Source: SIG587 sp045649505 (GTDB lineage: Bacteria > Bacillota > Clostridia > Oscillospirales > Acutalibacteraceae). Taken from it: a DNA stretch of 61,101 bases. The notes under the pieces are model-generated. The model had not been told where the DNA came from. It saw nothing but the letters and a program-made list of their open reading frames with translations, and did not search any database. Position 1 is the first letter of the stretch. The number at the start of each line of letters is the position of its first letter. This document shows, piece by piece, positions 1 through 8,237 of the stretch. Where the stretch lies: NCBI GenBank assembly GCA_045649505.1, contig JAZRQA010000032.1, positions 1 through 61,101 of the forward strand. The letters are read 5' to 3'. The position numbers and the translations under genes are program-made.

Positions 1-3
1 TAT

Positions 4-123
4 GTAAATAATCCTTGATTATTTACGCCGACATCATTGCAATGAAATAGGTGAAATTATTTTTATAATTTCACGGACAAATTAGAAATTTGTCCGTGAA
101 AAAGCGCAAGTGCGCTTTTTCAC
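4..123. repeat. Chain of five adjacent or overlapping inverted repeats
   Basis: Seen directly: a 9-bp stem at 4-12/18-26, a perfect 12-nt palindrome at 34-45, a 10-bp stem at 51-60/65-74, a 12-bp stem at 72-83/87-98 and a 13-bp stem at 96-108/111-123. The last three share CAC or GTG trinucleotides at their boundaries, so neighbouring hairpins compete for the same bases. The last stem ends in a T run at 116-120 and may also terminate transcription from a gene left of the window. No open reading frame of note lies here. The function is unknown. Confidence 0.8.
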
Positions 124-163
124 CAACCTATATTCATTATATCGATGTTAAGGAGAAAATATT

Positions 164-1144
164 GTGAAAGAAAAGGATATCAAGCTTTCAATTGTATGCA
201 CTGCCTATAACCATGAAAAGTATATAAGAAGTGCGTTGGACGGTTTTGTTATGCAAAAAACGAACTTTGCTTTCGAAGCAATTGTTCACGATGATGCTTC
301 TACCGACGGTACAGCAGATATAATCAGAGAATATGCAAAAAAATATCCCGATATAATAGTTCCCATTATTCAGACAGAAAATCAGCACTCAAAAAAGGTG
401 CAGATAACAAGGGAAATTATTTTTCCTATGGTAAGGGGAAAATACATCGCCTTTTGCGAGGGCGATGATTATTGGACTGATGAAAACAAGCTTCATTTAC
501 AGGTAGATTTCCTTGAAAACAACCCCGATTATATTGCCTGTGCGCATAATACAATATTTCATTCCTGCTCAGGCAAAAGAAAAGATGAGTTATTGGTTGA
601 AAGAGACGATGAGCACGATATTGAGTTTGAAGATGCTATAAAAGGGTCAAAGAATTCATATCACACAAGCGCATTGGTAATTCGTAAGGAATGGTTCTAT
701 AATATGCCTGATTTTTATTATGAGGCATTAAAATACGGGGTTGGCGATCTTCCCAGATCTATTTGGTATACAATAAAGGGAAAGGTAAGATTTTTCCCGT
801 ATAATATGTCAACCTACCGATTTATGAGCACGCCCACATCTTGGTCAACCTTAACACTAAGCGGTGATAGGGAGATGCGTCATATAAACGGTATGATTAA
901 TATGTATGAGGGCATAAAAAAACACGTATCAGACCAACGTAAAGAGTTAGTAGATAAAATAATACTGGAACATGAATTCCGTAAGCTTGAGTTGGAAAAC
1001 AAATACTCTCAAATGAAAAGCCCTCCCTATTTGGAAATTTGGAAAAAATATCCCAGGGACAGGAAATTTAAAGCCTTTCTTAAAAGCCGTTGTTATTGGG
1101 TTTATATAATTTTAAGGACTATAAAAAGAACTTTAAACTTTTAA
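164..1144 (+). CDS. Family 2 glycosyltransferase
   Basis: Probably transfers a sugar from a nucleotide-sugar donor during surface polysaccharide synthesis at the inner face of the membrane. The GT-A fold signature is visible: a beta strand and loop near residues 9-17 (SIVCTAYNH), DDASTDGT near 43-50 and GDDYW at about 100-104, which supplies the metal- and nucleotide-binding acidic residues. No membrane segment is evident. The GTG start is supported by AAGGAG about 8 bases upstream. It is the first gene of a plus-strand run with a flippase, ATP-grasp enzymes and an aminotransferase. The acceptor and donor sugars cannot be told from sequence. Confidence 0.85.
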   Translation: MKEKDIKLSIVCTAYNHEKYIRSALDGFVMQKTNFAFEAIVHDDASTDGTADIIREYAKKYPDIIVPIIQTENQHSKKVQITREIIFPMVRGKYIAFCEGDDYWTDENKLHLQVDFLENNPDYIACAHNTIFHSCSGKRKDELLVERDDEHDIEFEDAIKGSKNSYHTSALVIRKEWFYNMPDFYYEALKYGVGDLPRSIWYTIKGKVRFFPYNMSTYRFMSTPTSWSTLTLSGDREMRHINGMINMYEGIKKHVSDQRKELVDKIILEHEFRKLELENKYSQMKSPPYLEIWKKYPRDRKFKAFLKSRCYWVYIILRTIKRTLNF

Positions 1145-1178
1145 AAGAAAAATTATTTACCACAAAGGATGATTGATT

Positions 1179-2642
1179 GTGCCTAGAGGGAAAACATCAA
1201 AAGCGCTCTTTTGGAAACTTCTTGAACGCTTCGGTGTTCAGGGCGTACAGTTTGTTTTACAGATAGTACTTGCGAGATTACTTGATCCGGAGCATTACGG
1301 TGCGCTTTCTATAATGATTATATTTACCACATTGGCAAATGTTTTCGTACAATCCGGATTTAATACGGCGCTGATTCAGAATAAGGATGTAACGGAGGAC
1401 GATTATTCCTCGGTTTTCTGGCTTACTTTTGGTATTGCAGGCTTAATGTACGCTGTTTTATTTTTTACCGCGCCTGTAATTTCGGATATTTACAATATGC
1501 CATATATTGTAACCCCTTTTCGCGTGTTGGCGTTAATGCTGTTCCCCGGTGCGTTTAATTCGGTGCAGCTTGCAAAGGTCAGCCGTAAATTGGATTTTAA
1601 AAAGATATTTTACAGCAGTATAGGCGCTGTTATCCTGTCGGGCGCTGTGGGTGTTGTAATGGCGTACCTGAATTTCGGCGTATGGGCTTTGGTTGCGCAA
1701 AATCTGGTTAGTACTGCAGTTGCCGTTGTTATTATGCTATTTACCGTTAAATGGTATCCCAGATTTGTATGCGACCTTGGTCGAGTGAAGATTCTTTTTA
1801 GGTTTGGATGGAAACTTCTTGTATCCGGTCTTATGGATACGTTTTATCAGGATATACGCAGTCTTGTAATCGGTATAAAATACAATTCAAGCACTTTGGC
1901 GTTTTATAATAGGGGAAAGCAGTTCCCTCAGTTTATAATAAACGGAGTAAACGGCGCCGTTCAGAGTGTTATGCTTCCCGCAATGTCGCAAAGGCAGGAA
2001 AACCGTCAACAGGTGAAGGCTATGATGCGAAGCTCCATTATGCTTAGCTCCTATATTATATTCCCGATAATGGCGGGTCTTGCGGGTGTAGCAGAGTCAA
2101 CGGTCAGATTATTGCTAACGGAAAAATGGCTGCCCTGTGTTCCGTATATGCAAATATATTGCTTTACATTGGCGTTTTATCCCGTTCATTCCTGCAATCT
2201 TCAGGCGATAAATGCGATGGGCAGAAGTGATATATTTTTAAAGCTTGAAATCATTAAAAAAAGCTATGGACTTATAGCTATCATAATAGCAATTGCGTTT
2301 TTTGACTCTCCCATAGCAATAGCAATGACCGGAGCGGTAACCACTCTTATCAGTTGCGTTGTTAATGCATTTCCCAACAAAAAGCTTATAGATTACTCCT
2401 ATTTAGAGCAGATGAAGGATATTTTACCGTCCTTTGGCGCATCTATCCTTATGCTCATTTGCGTACTGCTTGTGGGCGAGATAGGCTTTAATCCCATGAG
2501 TACGCTTGTGCTACAGATGTTAGTGGGAGTTATCGTTTATATGGGTATTTCCGTTGTCTTAAAGATGTCGCCCTTTATGCAGCTTTTGGATATTTTAAAA
2601 AGCAAAAAAGAGAAAAAACAATATGCAAAACCCGAGATTTGA
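1179..2642 (+). CDS. Polysaccharide flippase of the MOP superfamily (Wzx/WzxC-like)
   Basis: Likely moves lipid-linked oligosaccharide units across the cytoplasmic membrane. The protein of about 487 residues is almost wholly hydrophobic, with roughly 12 to 14 membrane segments. Its N-terminal stretch (GVQGVQFVLQIVLARLL, then DPEHYGALS) is typical of polysaccharide synthesis MOP proteins. The GTG at 1179 is preferred over an in-frame TTG at 1173, because AAAGGA at 1164-1169 is about 9 bases from the GTG. The gene overlaps the next one by 20 bases, so they are probably co-transcribed. The family is clear; the substrate is not. Confidence 0.85.
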   Translation: MPRGKTSKALFWKLLERFGVQGVQFVLQIVLARLLDPEHYGALSIMIIFTTLANVFVQSGFNTALIQNKDVTEDDYSSVFWLTFGIAGLMYAVLFFTAPVISDIYNMPYIVTPFRVLALMLFPGAFNSVQLAKVSRKLDFKKIFYSSIGAVILSGAVGVVMAYLNFGVWALVAQNLVSTAVAVVIMLFTVKWYPRFVCDLGRVKILFRFGWKLLVSGLMDTFYQDIRSLVIGIKYNSSTLAFYNRGKQFPQFIINGVNGAVQSVMLPAMSQRQENRQQVKAMMRSSIMLSSYIIFPIMAGLAGVAESTVRLLLTEKWLPCVPYMQIYCFTLAFYPVHSCNLQAINAMGRSDIFLKLEIIKKSYGLIAIIIAIAFFDSPIAIAMTGAVTTLISCVVNAFPNKKLIDYSYLEQMKDILPSFGASILMLICVLLVGEIGFNPMSTLVLQMLVGVIVYMGISVVLKMSPFMQLLDILKSKKEKKQYAKPEI

Positions 2643-3072
2643 AGAAATTTTTGATTTTTTGAAAGCAGTCGATACTGCTTTCCCCGTGCCTCTTTCCGAG
2701 AAGCAGTCGCTTGAAGCGTTGGCGCGCAAATTCTGCGAAAAAGCAACTGTGTGCTACGAAAAGGAGCAGGGTAAAATTGTCTGCCTTGTTGCAGGATACA
2801 CAAAAGAAATTACCGACAATATGGCCTACATCTCTGTTGTAGCAACCCTGCCTGATGTCAGGGGAAAGGGCTATGCTCAAAGGCTTGTAAGGCAGTTTTT
2901 GGAAATTTGCGAAGGTGAAAATATCGCCGCTGTACATTTATATACAGATAAAAGCAATGCCGCCGCTATTGCGTTATATAAAAAGCTTGGATTTGTTTTT
3001 TATACCGCAGATAACGAGCCAAGGCCTGAGGATGTTCACCTGATATATTATATAAACGGAGAAAAAGGATAA
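2623..3072 (+). CDS. GNAT-family N-acetyltransferase
   Basis: A 149-residue protein with the acetyl-CoA pyrophosphate-binding motif RGKGYAQRL near residue 86 and the following GNAT elements (HLYTDKSNAAAIALYKKLGF). The start lies inside the end of the flippase gene, and the stop touches the ATG of the next gene, so translation is probably coupled. In a polysaccharide setting it may acetylate an amino sugar, such as one made by the aminotransferase at 7087; this is inference. Many GNAT proteins act on unrelated small molecules or proteins. Confidence 0.85.
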   Translation: MQNPRFEEIFDFLKAVDTAFPVPLSEKQSLEALARKFCEKATVCYEKEQGKIVCLVAGYTKEITDNMAYISVVATLPDVRGKGYAQRLVRQFLEICEGENIAAVHLYTDKSNAAAIALYKKLGFVFYTADNEPRPEDVHLIYYINGEKG

Positions 3073-4092
3073 ATGAATGTATTATTAACCTCGGTAGGAC
3101 GCCGAGCGTATATGGTTAAGTATTTTAAGGATGTTTTAGGGGAAAACGGACAGGTGCATGTATGCAATTCCGACGATAAAACCGTTGCTTTCCACTATGC
3201 AGATAAAAGCGTTATTTCACCGCTTATTTATGATGGCAATTACATCCCCTTTCTGCTTGATTACTGTAACGACAATAAAATCGATATACTGATTTCTATT
3301 TTCGATATAGACTTAATGGTACTCGCAAGAAATAAGGACAAGTTTGCAGATATAGGAACAAAAGTTATTGTTTCCGAGCCTGAGCTTATAGAGGTTTGTA
3401 ACGACAAATGGAAAACCTATCAGTTCCTTAAAAGTAACGGATTTAATGTGCCGAAAACCTACCTTTCCTTGCAACAGGTATTACTTGCTATAGATAGCGG
3501 AGAGATTAGCTATCCTATAGTCGTAAAGCCCCGTTTCGGTTGCGGCTCAATTGCGCTTAGTATCGCAGAGGATGAAATGGCACTGCTATACTTCTTTCGC
3601 AGAAACACCCGTACTATAAGCCGTTCCTATCTTAAATATGAGTCGGCCGCCGTTTCGGATGACGAACAGATAATTTATCAGGAATGTCTTAAGGGACAGG
3701 AGTATGGCGCGGATATTATAAATGACCTTGATGCAAAGCTAAAGAGTGTTATTGTTAAGAAAAAAATTGCTATGCGCGCGGGCGAGACCGATATTGCCGA
3801 GCTTGTTGAAGAGCCTGTTATAGAGGCGGAATGTGAGAGACTGGGAAGACTTACGGGACATATAGCCAATATGGACTGCGATGTTTTCTTGGTAGACGGC
3901 AAACCATATATTCTTGAAATGAATGCTCGCTTCGGCGGCGGATACCCCTTCAGTCATATTGGTGGCTGCAACCTTCCAAAAGCAATTGTGTCCTGGTGCA
4001 AAGGCGAAAGTGTGTCTGATGAATTATTAAAATCGGGCAAAGGTCTTATTGCGTATAAGGAACTAATAATAACAACAAGCACTTTTAAATAG
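3073..4092 (+). CDS. ATP-grasp enzyme, carbamoyl-phosphate-synthase-like (first of two)
   Basis: A 339-residue stand-alone ATP-grasp ligase. The N-terminal preATP-grasp region starts MNVLLTSVGRRAYM, as in other CarB-like proteins of surface-polysaccharide loci. An ATP-binding strand (VVKPRFGCGS) and a C-terminal metal-binding stretch (EMNARFGGGYPF) are visible. Such enzymes join a carboxylate to an amine or thiol through an acyl phosphate. Its ATG follows the previous stop directly. The paralogue at 4103 follows 10 bases after its stop. The substrate is unknown; an amino acid or sugar acid is plausible given the neighbouring aminotransferase. Confidence 0.8.
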   Translation: MNVLLTSVGRRAYMVKYFKDVLGENGQVHVCNSDDKTVAFHYADKSVISPLIYDGNYIPFLLDYCNDNKIDILISIFDIDLMVLARNKDKFADIGTKVIVSEPELIEVCNDKWKTYQFLKSNGFNVPKTYLSLQQVLLAIDSGEISYPIVVKPRFGCGSIALSIAEDEMALLYFFRRNTRTISRSYLKYESAAVSDDEQIIYQECLKGQEYGADIINDLDAKLKSVIVKKKIAMRAGETDIAELVEEPVIEAECERLGRLTGHIANMDCDVFLVDGKPYILEMNARFGGGYPFSHIGGCNLPKAIVSWCKGESVSDELLKSGKGLIAYKELIITTSTFK

Positions 4093-4102
4093 GAGGCGGA
4101 AA

Positions 4103-5398
4103 ATGAATACACTTAAAGGTAAGAAGTTGCTCATTCTCGGCGGCGCATTTCAACACTGTAAATTGGTTGAAGCGGCAAAGGAATTAGGGGTTATTACCTA
4201 TGTGACGGATTATTTACCATTAGACAAGGCTCCTGCAAAGCAAATTGCCGACCGATATTTTATGTATAATATTACAGAATATGATGCAATCGCGCAGGCG
4301 TGTAAAAATGAGCAGATTGACGGTGTCATTGCAACAAGTCTTGATGCCTGTCAAAGACCGTACCAAAAAATTTGCGAGATGCTTAATAAGCCTTGCTTTG
4401 GAACGGCAGAGCAGTACCGAATTCTTACCGATAAGAATGTATTTAAGGAATATTGCCGAAAAAACGGCGTTGATGTTATACCTGAATATTCGACACACGA
4501 TTTTGAGAATGAGGAAATCTGCAATAAAAATGTTGAGTTTCCTATTCTTATTAAACCTTGTGACAGCCGCGGTTCAAGAGGACAAACTATATGCGAAAAT
4601 TATGAACAGGCAAAAGAGGCAATTGTTTTTGCAAGGAGCGAAAGCGAAACAGGGAAAATTGTTATCGAAAAATATATGGGACAAAATAATGATTTTTCTA
4701 TGACAATTATTGTTGTCAACGGTAGGGCATATCCTTTCCGTACGGTGGACAGAATTCTCGGTAAATATGAGGACGGGCTTGACAAACTGGCAGTTGGCTC
4801 CTTTTCGCCGTCTGTTTTTACGGATATCTATATGAAAAATGTTCACAGCAAGGTAGAAAAGCTTATAAATGACATTGGCCTTGTCAACGCGCCCGTATTT
4901 ATGCAAGGCTTTGTTGACGGCGATACAGTACGCTTTTACGACCCCGGACTTCGTTATCCCGGCGGCGAATATGAGCGTATGTTTAAAGCGGCAACAGGCA
5001 AAAATCTATTTTATCCTTTAATAGAATTTGCGCTTACCGGAAAGGTGTCAGACAAAACGGTTGAACTTTCGCAACAGGATATATGGCTCGGCGGAAAAGT
5101 TGCATCACAGGTATTACCTACGCTTCGCAGCGGCAAAATATCGAAAATTATAGGAATGGACGAAATAAAAAAACATCCTTCGGTAGTATCCGCCTTTGAG
5201 AGATATAGCGTGGGCGATGTTATTTCGCAAACAAAGAATGTTAATCAACGCTTTTGCGAGATTGATATTGTGTGCGATAATGTTAAGGAGCTTAAAGACG
5301 TTGTTCGTTTTGTATATGAAAATTTAAAAATCTTAGATGAAAACGAAGAAGATATGAAGGTTTCTTGCTTTGATCCAAACGTTTTTAAGGACATTTAA
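4103..5398 (+). CDS. ATP-grasp enzyme, carbamoyl-phosphate-synthase-like (second of two)
   Basis: A 431-residue ATP-grasp protein, longer than its neighbour. It begins with a nucleotide-binding-like strand (KKLLILGGAFQHCKLVEAA), has a glycine-rich ATP loop (IKPCDSRGSRGQT) and a catalytic-like stretch DPGLRYPGGEYERM. About 100 extra C-terminal residues may form a biotin-carboxylase-C-like or substrate domain. AGGAGG precedes the ATG. Two unlike ATP-grasp enzymes in a row suggest two successive ligations or a heteromeric enzyme, but this is inference. Confidence 0.78.
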   Translation: MNTLKGKKLLILGGAFQHCKLVEAAKELGVITYVTDYLPLDKAPAKQIADRYFMYNITEYDAIAQACKNEQIDGVIATSLDACQRPYQKICEMLNKPCFGTAEQYRILTDKNVFKEYCRKNGVDVIPEYSTHDFENEEICNKNVEFPILIKPCDSRGSRGQTICENYEQAKEAIVFARSESETGKIVIEKYMGQNNDFSMTIIVVNGRAYPFRTVDRILGKYEDGLDKLAVGSFSPSVFTDIYMKNVHSKVEKLINDIGLVNAPVFMQGFVDGDTVRFYDPGLRYPGGEYERMFKAATGKNLFYPLIEFALTGKVSDKTVELSQQDIWLGGKVASQVLPTLRSGKISKIIGMDEIKKHPSVVSAFERYSVGDVISQTKNVNQRFCEIDIVCDNVKELKDVVRFVYENLKILDENEEDMKVSCFDPNVFKDI

Positions 5399-5410
5399 GG
5401 AGGAGAAAAA

Positions 5411-6775
5411 ATGCCGATAGAATTTTTGTATTTAGCAGTAGTTTTTGTTGTTGCAATCATAGGCTTTTCCTTGCTGAAAAGACCGCTTTATGAATGTATG
5501 CTTGCAGCGTTTGTTGCGCTTGTTCTTGTTACGGGAACCTGGGCGCAAACGGGTACGTTTATTTGGAACGCGCTAAAAGAACCCACATTATATGTTATTT
5601 TTGTGTTCATTGTATCTGCTTCCCTGCTTTCTAAAACCACTGTAATTGATGACTGTATCGCTATTATACTATCCATTTTCGGTCGCCTTAGAGGCGGCGC
5701 AGGCTTTGTTGCCATAATCGGAAGCTCATATATGGGCTCTTTATCGGGCTCAGGCCCCGGAAATGTGGCCACAACAGGCGTTTTTACAATTCCCGCAATG
5801 ATTCGTTCGGGATTCCCGCCCCATCTTGCCGCCAATGTAGAGGCGCACGCGAGCACAATGGGTAATATGATTCCCCCTGCAGGAATGATAGCCATTGCTT
5901 TTGCAGCATTGGATACCCTTTATCCTAACACATATACACTTTCTCAGTATTGGCTTTTGCTTTGGGGCATAGCTATTTGGTTTATAATTCAAAGAATAGT
6001 TACACTTTATGTAATGTGCAGGCATTATAAGGTTCAGCCTATGCAAAAGGAAGATATTCCAAGCCTTAAGCAATCCCTTAAAAATGGCTGGAAGGCAATC
6101 TTTTTACCTATAATTGTTTTTCTTCCCTTCTTAATTACAAGCAAGTTTGAAGAATTCTTCCAGTCAAGACTCGGAGTGGCAGGAACGAAGGCTTTAAATA
6201 ACAGCCTGCTTTTATTTATTCCGTCACTTATAGTTATTTGCGGAATATTCCTTTCGGGCAGAGAAACGGTTAAAAAGATGACCCTTAAGAATATGTGCGA
6301 GGATATTCGCGAGAGCATGCTCAAGGTTGTTCCAACAGCGGCTCTTGTTATGTTCGCATATTTTGTAAGCAATGTATTTGAAGTTCTAAAAGTTGAGGTC
6401 GCAATCGGAGAGTTTCTTGCCAATTTAAATTTAAGCAGAATTGTCTTGTGCATTATCATTCCGCTGTTTACTGCTATTTTGGGAATGCTGTTGCCGGGTT
6501 CTACTCAGGTAAAGATTTTCGGCGGAATTATTATTTCGGTTATGGCCGCCTCAGGCAGCAATCCTATGCTTATTGCAGCAATGCTGCCGTGTATCTGCGG
6601 CGCAATGCATGGTGTTACACCGCCGTACTGCGCATGTGTTTATACAGGTATGGGTATTGCCCAGTCAGAGCTTAAGCCCACACTTATTAACTGTGTAATT
6701 TGGGTTGTTATACATTATATCTTGTCGGTTGCTATTATGTTTGAAATTCTCCCTGTTTGGGGATTGATTAAATAA
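5411..6775 (+). CDS. TRAP-type large permease subunit (DctM-like)
   Basis: A 454-residue integral membrane protein with roughly 11 to 12 segments. The block SGSGPGNVATTGVFTIPAM near residues 115-133 and GNMIPPAGMIAIAF near 150 match the conserved regions of DctM/TAXI-type TRAP permeases, which move organic acids using ion gradients. AGGAGG stands upstream of the ATG. The gene for an extracytoplasmic binding protein, which TRAP systems need, is absent from the run. The only membrane partner is the 90-residue protein that follows. It may export or import the product or precursor of the ATP-grasp/aminotransferase pathway; this is inference. Confidence 0.72.
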   Translation: MPIEFLYLAVVFVVAIIGFSLLKRPLYECMLAAFVALVLVTGTWAQTGTFIWNALKEPTLYVIFVFIVSASLLSKTTVIDDCIAIILSIFGRLRGGAGFVAIIGSSYMGSLSGSGPGNVATTGVFTIPAMIRSGFPPHLAANVEAHASTMGNMIPPAGMIAIAFAALDTLYPNTYTLSQYWLLLWGIAIWFIIQRIVTLYVMCRHYKVQPMQKEDIPSLKQSLKNGWKAIFLPIIVFLPFLITSKFEEFFQSRLGVAGTKALNNSLLLFIPSLIVICGIFLSGRETVKKMTLKNMCEDIRESMLKVVPTAALVMFAYFVSNVFEVLKVEVAIGEFLANLNLSRIVLCIIIPLFTAILGMLLPGSTQVKIFGGIIISVMAASGSNPMLIAAMLPCICGAMHGVTPPYCACVYTGMGIAQSELKPTLINCVIWVVIHYILSVAIMFEILPVWGLIK

Positions 6776-6786
6776 GGAGAACTGTT

Positions 6787-7059
6787 ATGCGAGAAAAAAT
6801 TTATAAGGTTCTTAATAAAATTTACGCAGTTATGATGACGGTGTCTTTCTTTGCAGGATTTATTCCGCTGATTCCCTTTATAGCGGCAATCATTATAGGC
6901 GGAAATATAGGTGAAAAGGTAGCCGTTTTCCTTTATAGTGAATATTATCCTTGGGTTATTATAGTCGGTTCTTTGGCTATTGTGATAGGCTTAATAGCAA
7001 TGTATGTAGGTAAAATAGAGGGCTTGTCTGTTAAAAAGACCGATGCAAAAAAGCAGTAA
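6787..7059 (+). CDS. Small two-segment membrane protein
   Basis: A 90-residue protein with two hydrophobic stretches (about residues 14-38 and 54-74) and a lysine-rich C-terminus. It starts 11 bases after the permease gene with AAGGAG upstream. I do not recognise the family. Its position suggests it replaces the small DctQ subunit of a TRAP transporter, but DctQ usually has four segments and about 160 residues, so this would be a reduced or unrelated partner. Confidence 0.6.
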   Translation: MREKIYKVLNKIYAVMMTVSFFAGFIPLIPFIAAIIIGGNIGEKVAVFLYSEYYPWVIIVGSLAIVIGLIAMYVGKIEGLSVKKTDAKKQ

Positions 7060-7086
7060 TAATTCCTTTTGGGAGGACATTAGTTT

Positions 7087-8184
7087 ATGATAAATGTAAC
7101 TCGTTCCTCAATGCCTGATTTTGAGGAGTATTGTGAAGAAATAAAGGAGCTTTGGGACAGTCATTGGCTTACTAATATGGGCGCAAAGCACAAGCAGCTG
7201 CAAAGTGAGTTGGAGGCTTATCTTGAAACGCCGCATATTGCACTTTATACAAACGGACACTTAGCCCTTGAAAATGTTATTTCGGCTTTTGGTTTTCCTC
7301 AGGGCGGTGAGGTTATTACAACTCCGTTCACCTTTGCTTCCACTGTTCACGCTATTGTAAGAAACGGTCTTTCGCCTGTTTTTTGTGATGTAAACAGTAC
7401 CGATTACACCATGGATGTTACTAAAATAGAGGCGCTCATAACCGATAAAACCTGCGCTATTATTCCTGTCCATGTTTACGGAAATATATGCGATGCCTCG
7501 GCAATTAAGAAAATAGCCAACAAGCATAAGCTTAAGGTTATATACGATGCCGCTCACGCCTTTGGCGCAAGTAAGGACGGAGTAAATGTTGCCAATTTTG
7601 GTGATGCTTCTATGTTCAGCTTCCACGCAACAAAGGTTTTTAATACCATTGAGGGCGGCGCGGTTTCATTTAGTGACAATAAGCTTGTTCAGTTGCTTAA
7701 TGACCTTAAAAACTTCGGTATCCGTGGTACTGAAGATGTTGCGTATGTAGGCGGAAACGCCAAAATGAACGAATTCCAAGCGGCAATGGGTATTTGTAAC
7801 CTTCGTCATATTAAGGATGAAATACAAAAGAGGAAGGCTGTTGTAGAGCATTACCGCAAGCGTCTTTGCGATGTGGCGGGAATAGTGCTTTGCTCCGAGC
7901 AGCAGGGCGTTACCTCCAATTACGCTTATTTCCCCGTTGTCTTTAAAGGTTATAAATATACCCGCAACGAGGTGTTTGAGAAATTAAAGGCACAGGATAT
8001 AATTGCCAGAAAGTATTTTTATCCGCTTGCCAATGAATATGAATGCTATAAGGATTATCCTTGTGCGGGCACAGAAAAAACGCCTGTGGCAAAATTTATT
8101 GCCGACCGTGTACTTACCTTACCTTTGTATGCCGACCTGAGCATAGAGGATGTCGATAAAATTTGCGACATAATTTTAGGATAA
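7087..8184 (+). CDS. DegT/DnrJ/EryC1/StrS-family aminotransferase
   Basis: A 365-residue PLP-dependent enzyme of the sugar aminotransferase family. The Schiff-base lysine is in SFHATK (K183), and the PLP-binding aspartate is in YDAAHAFGA (D154). Members transfer an amino group, usually from glutamate, to a keto sugar on a nucleotide carrier. A few act as dehydratases when the lysine is replaced, which is not the case here. GGGAGG lies upstream of the ATG. It closes the polysaccharide-associated run and is followed by a strong terminator. Confidence 0.88.
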   Translation: MINVTRSSMPDFEEYCEEIKELWDSHWLTNMGAKHKQLQSELEAYLETPHIALYTNGHLALENVISAFGFPQGGEVITTPFTFASTVHAIVRNGLSPVFCDVNSTDYTMDVTKIEALITDKTCAIIPVHVYGNICDASAIKKIANKHKLKVIYDAAHAFGASKDGVNVANFGDASMFSFHATKVFNTIEGGAVSFSDNKLVQLLNDLKNFGIRGTEDVAYVGGNAKMNEFQAAMGICNLRHIKDEIQKRKAVVEHYRKRLCDVAGIVLCSEQQGVTSNYAYFPVVFKGYKYTRNEVFEKLKAQDIIARKYFYPLANEYECYKDYPCAGTEKTPVAKFIADRVLTLPLYADLSIEDVDKICDIILG

Positions 8185-8186
8185 CA

Positions 8187-8227
8187 AAAACACCTGACAC
8201 AAAACTTTTGTGTCAGGTGTTTTTTTA
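8187..8227. terminator. Bidirectional terminator between aminotransferase and pheT
   Basis: A 15-bp perfect stem (8190-8204 with 8206-8220; in practice a small A/T loop opens at the tip) is flanked by A's on the left and seven T's on the right. It can stop transcripts from both converging genes. Confidence 0.9.
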
Positions 8228-8237
8228 GTTTAAGATA

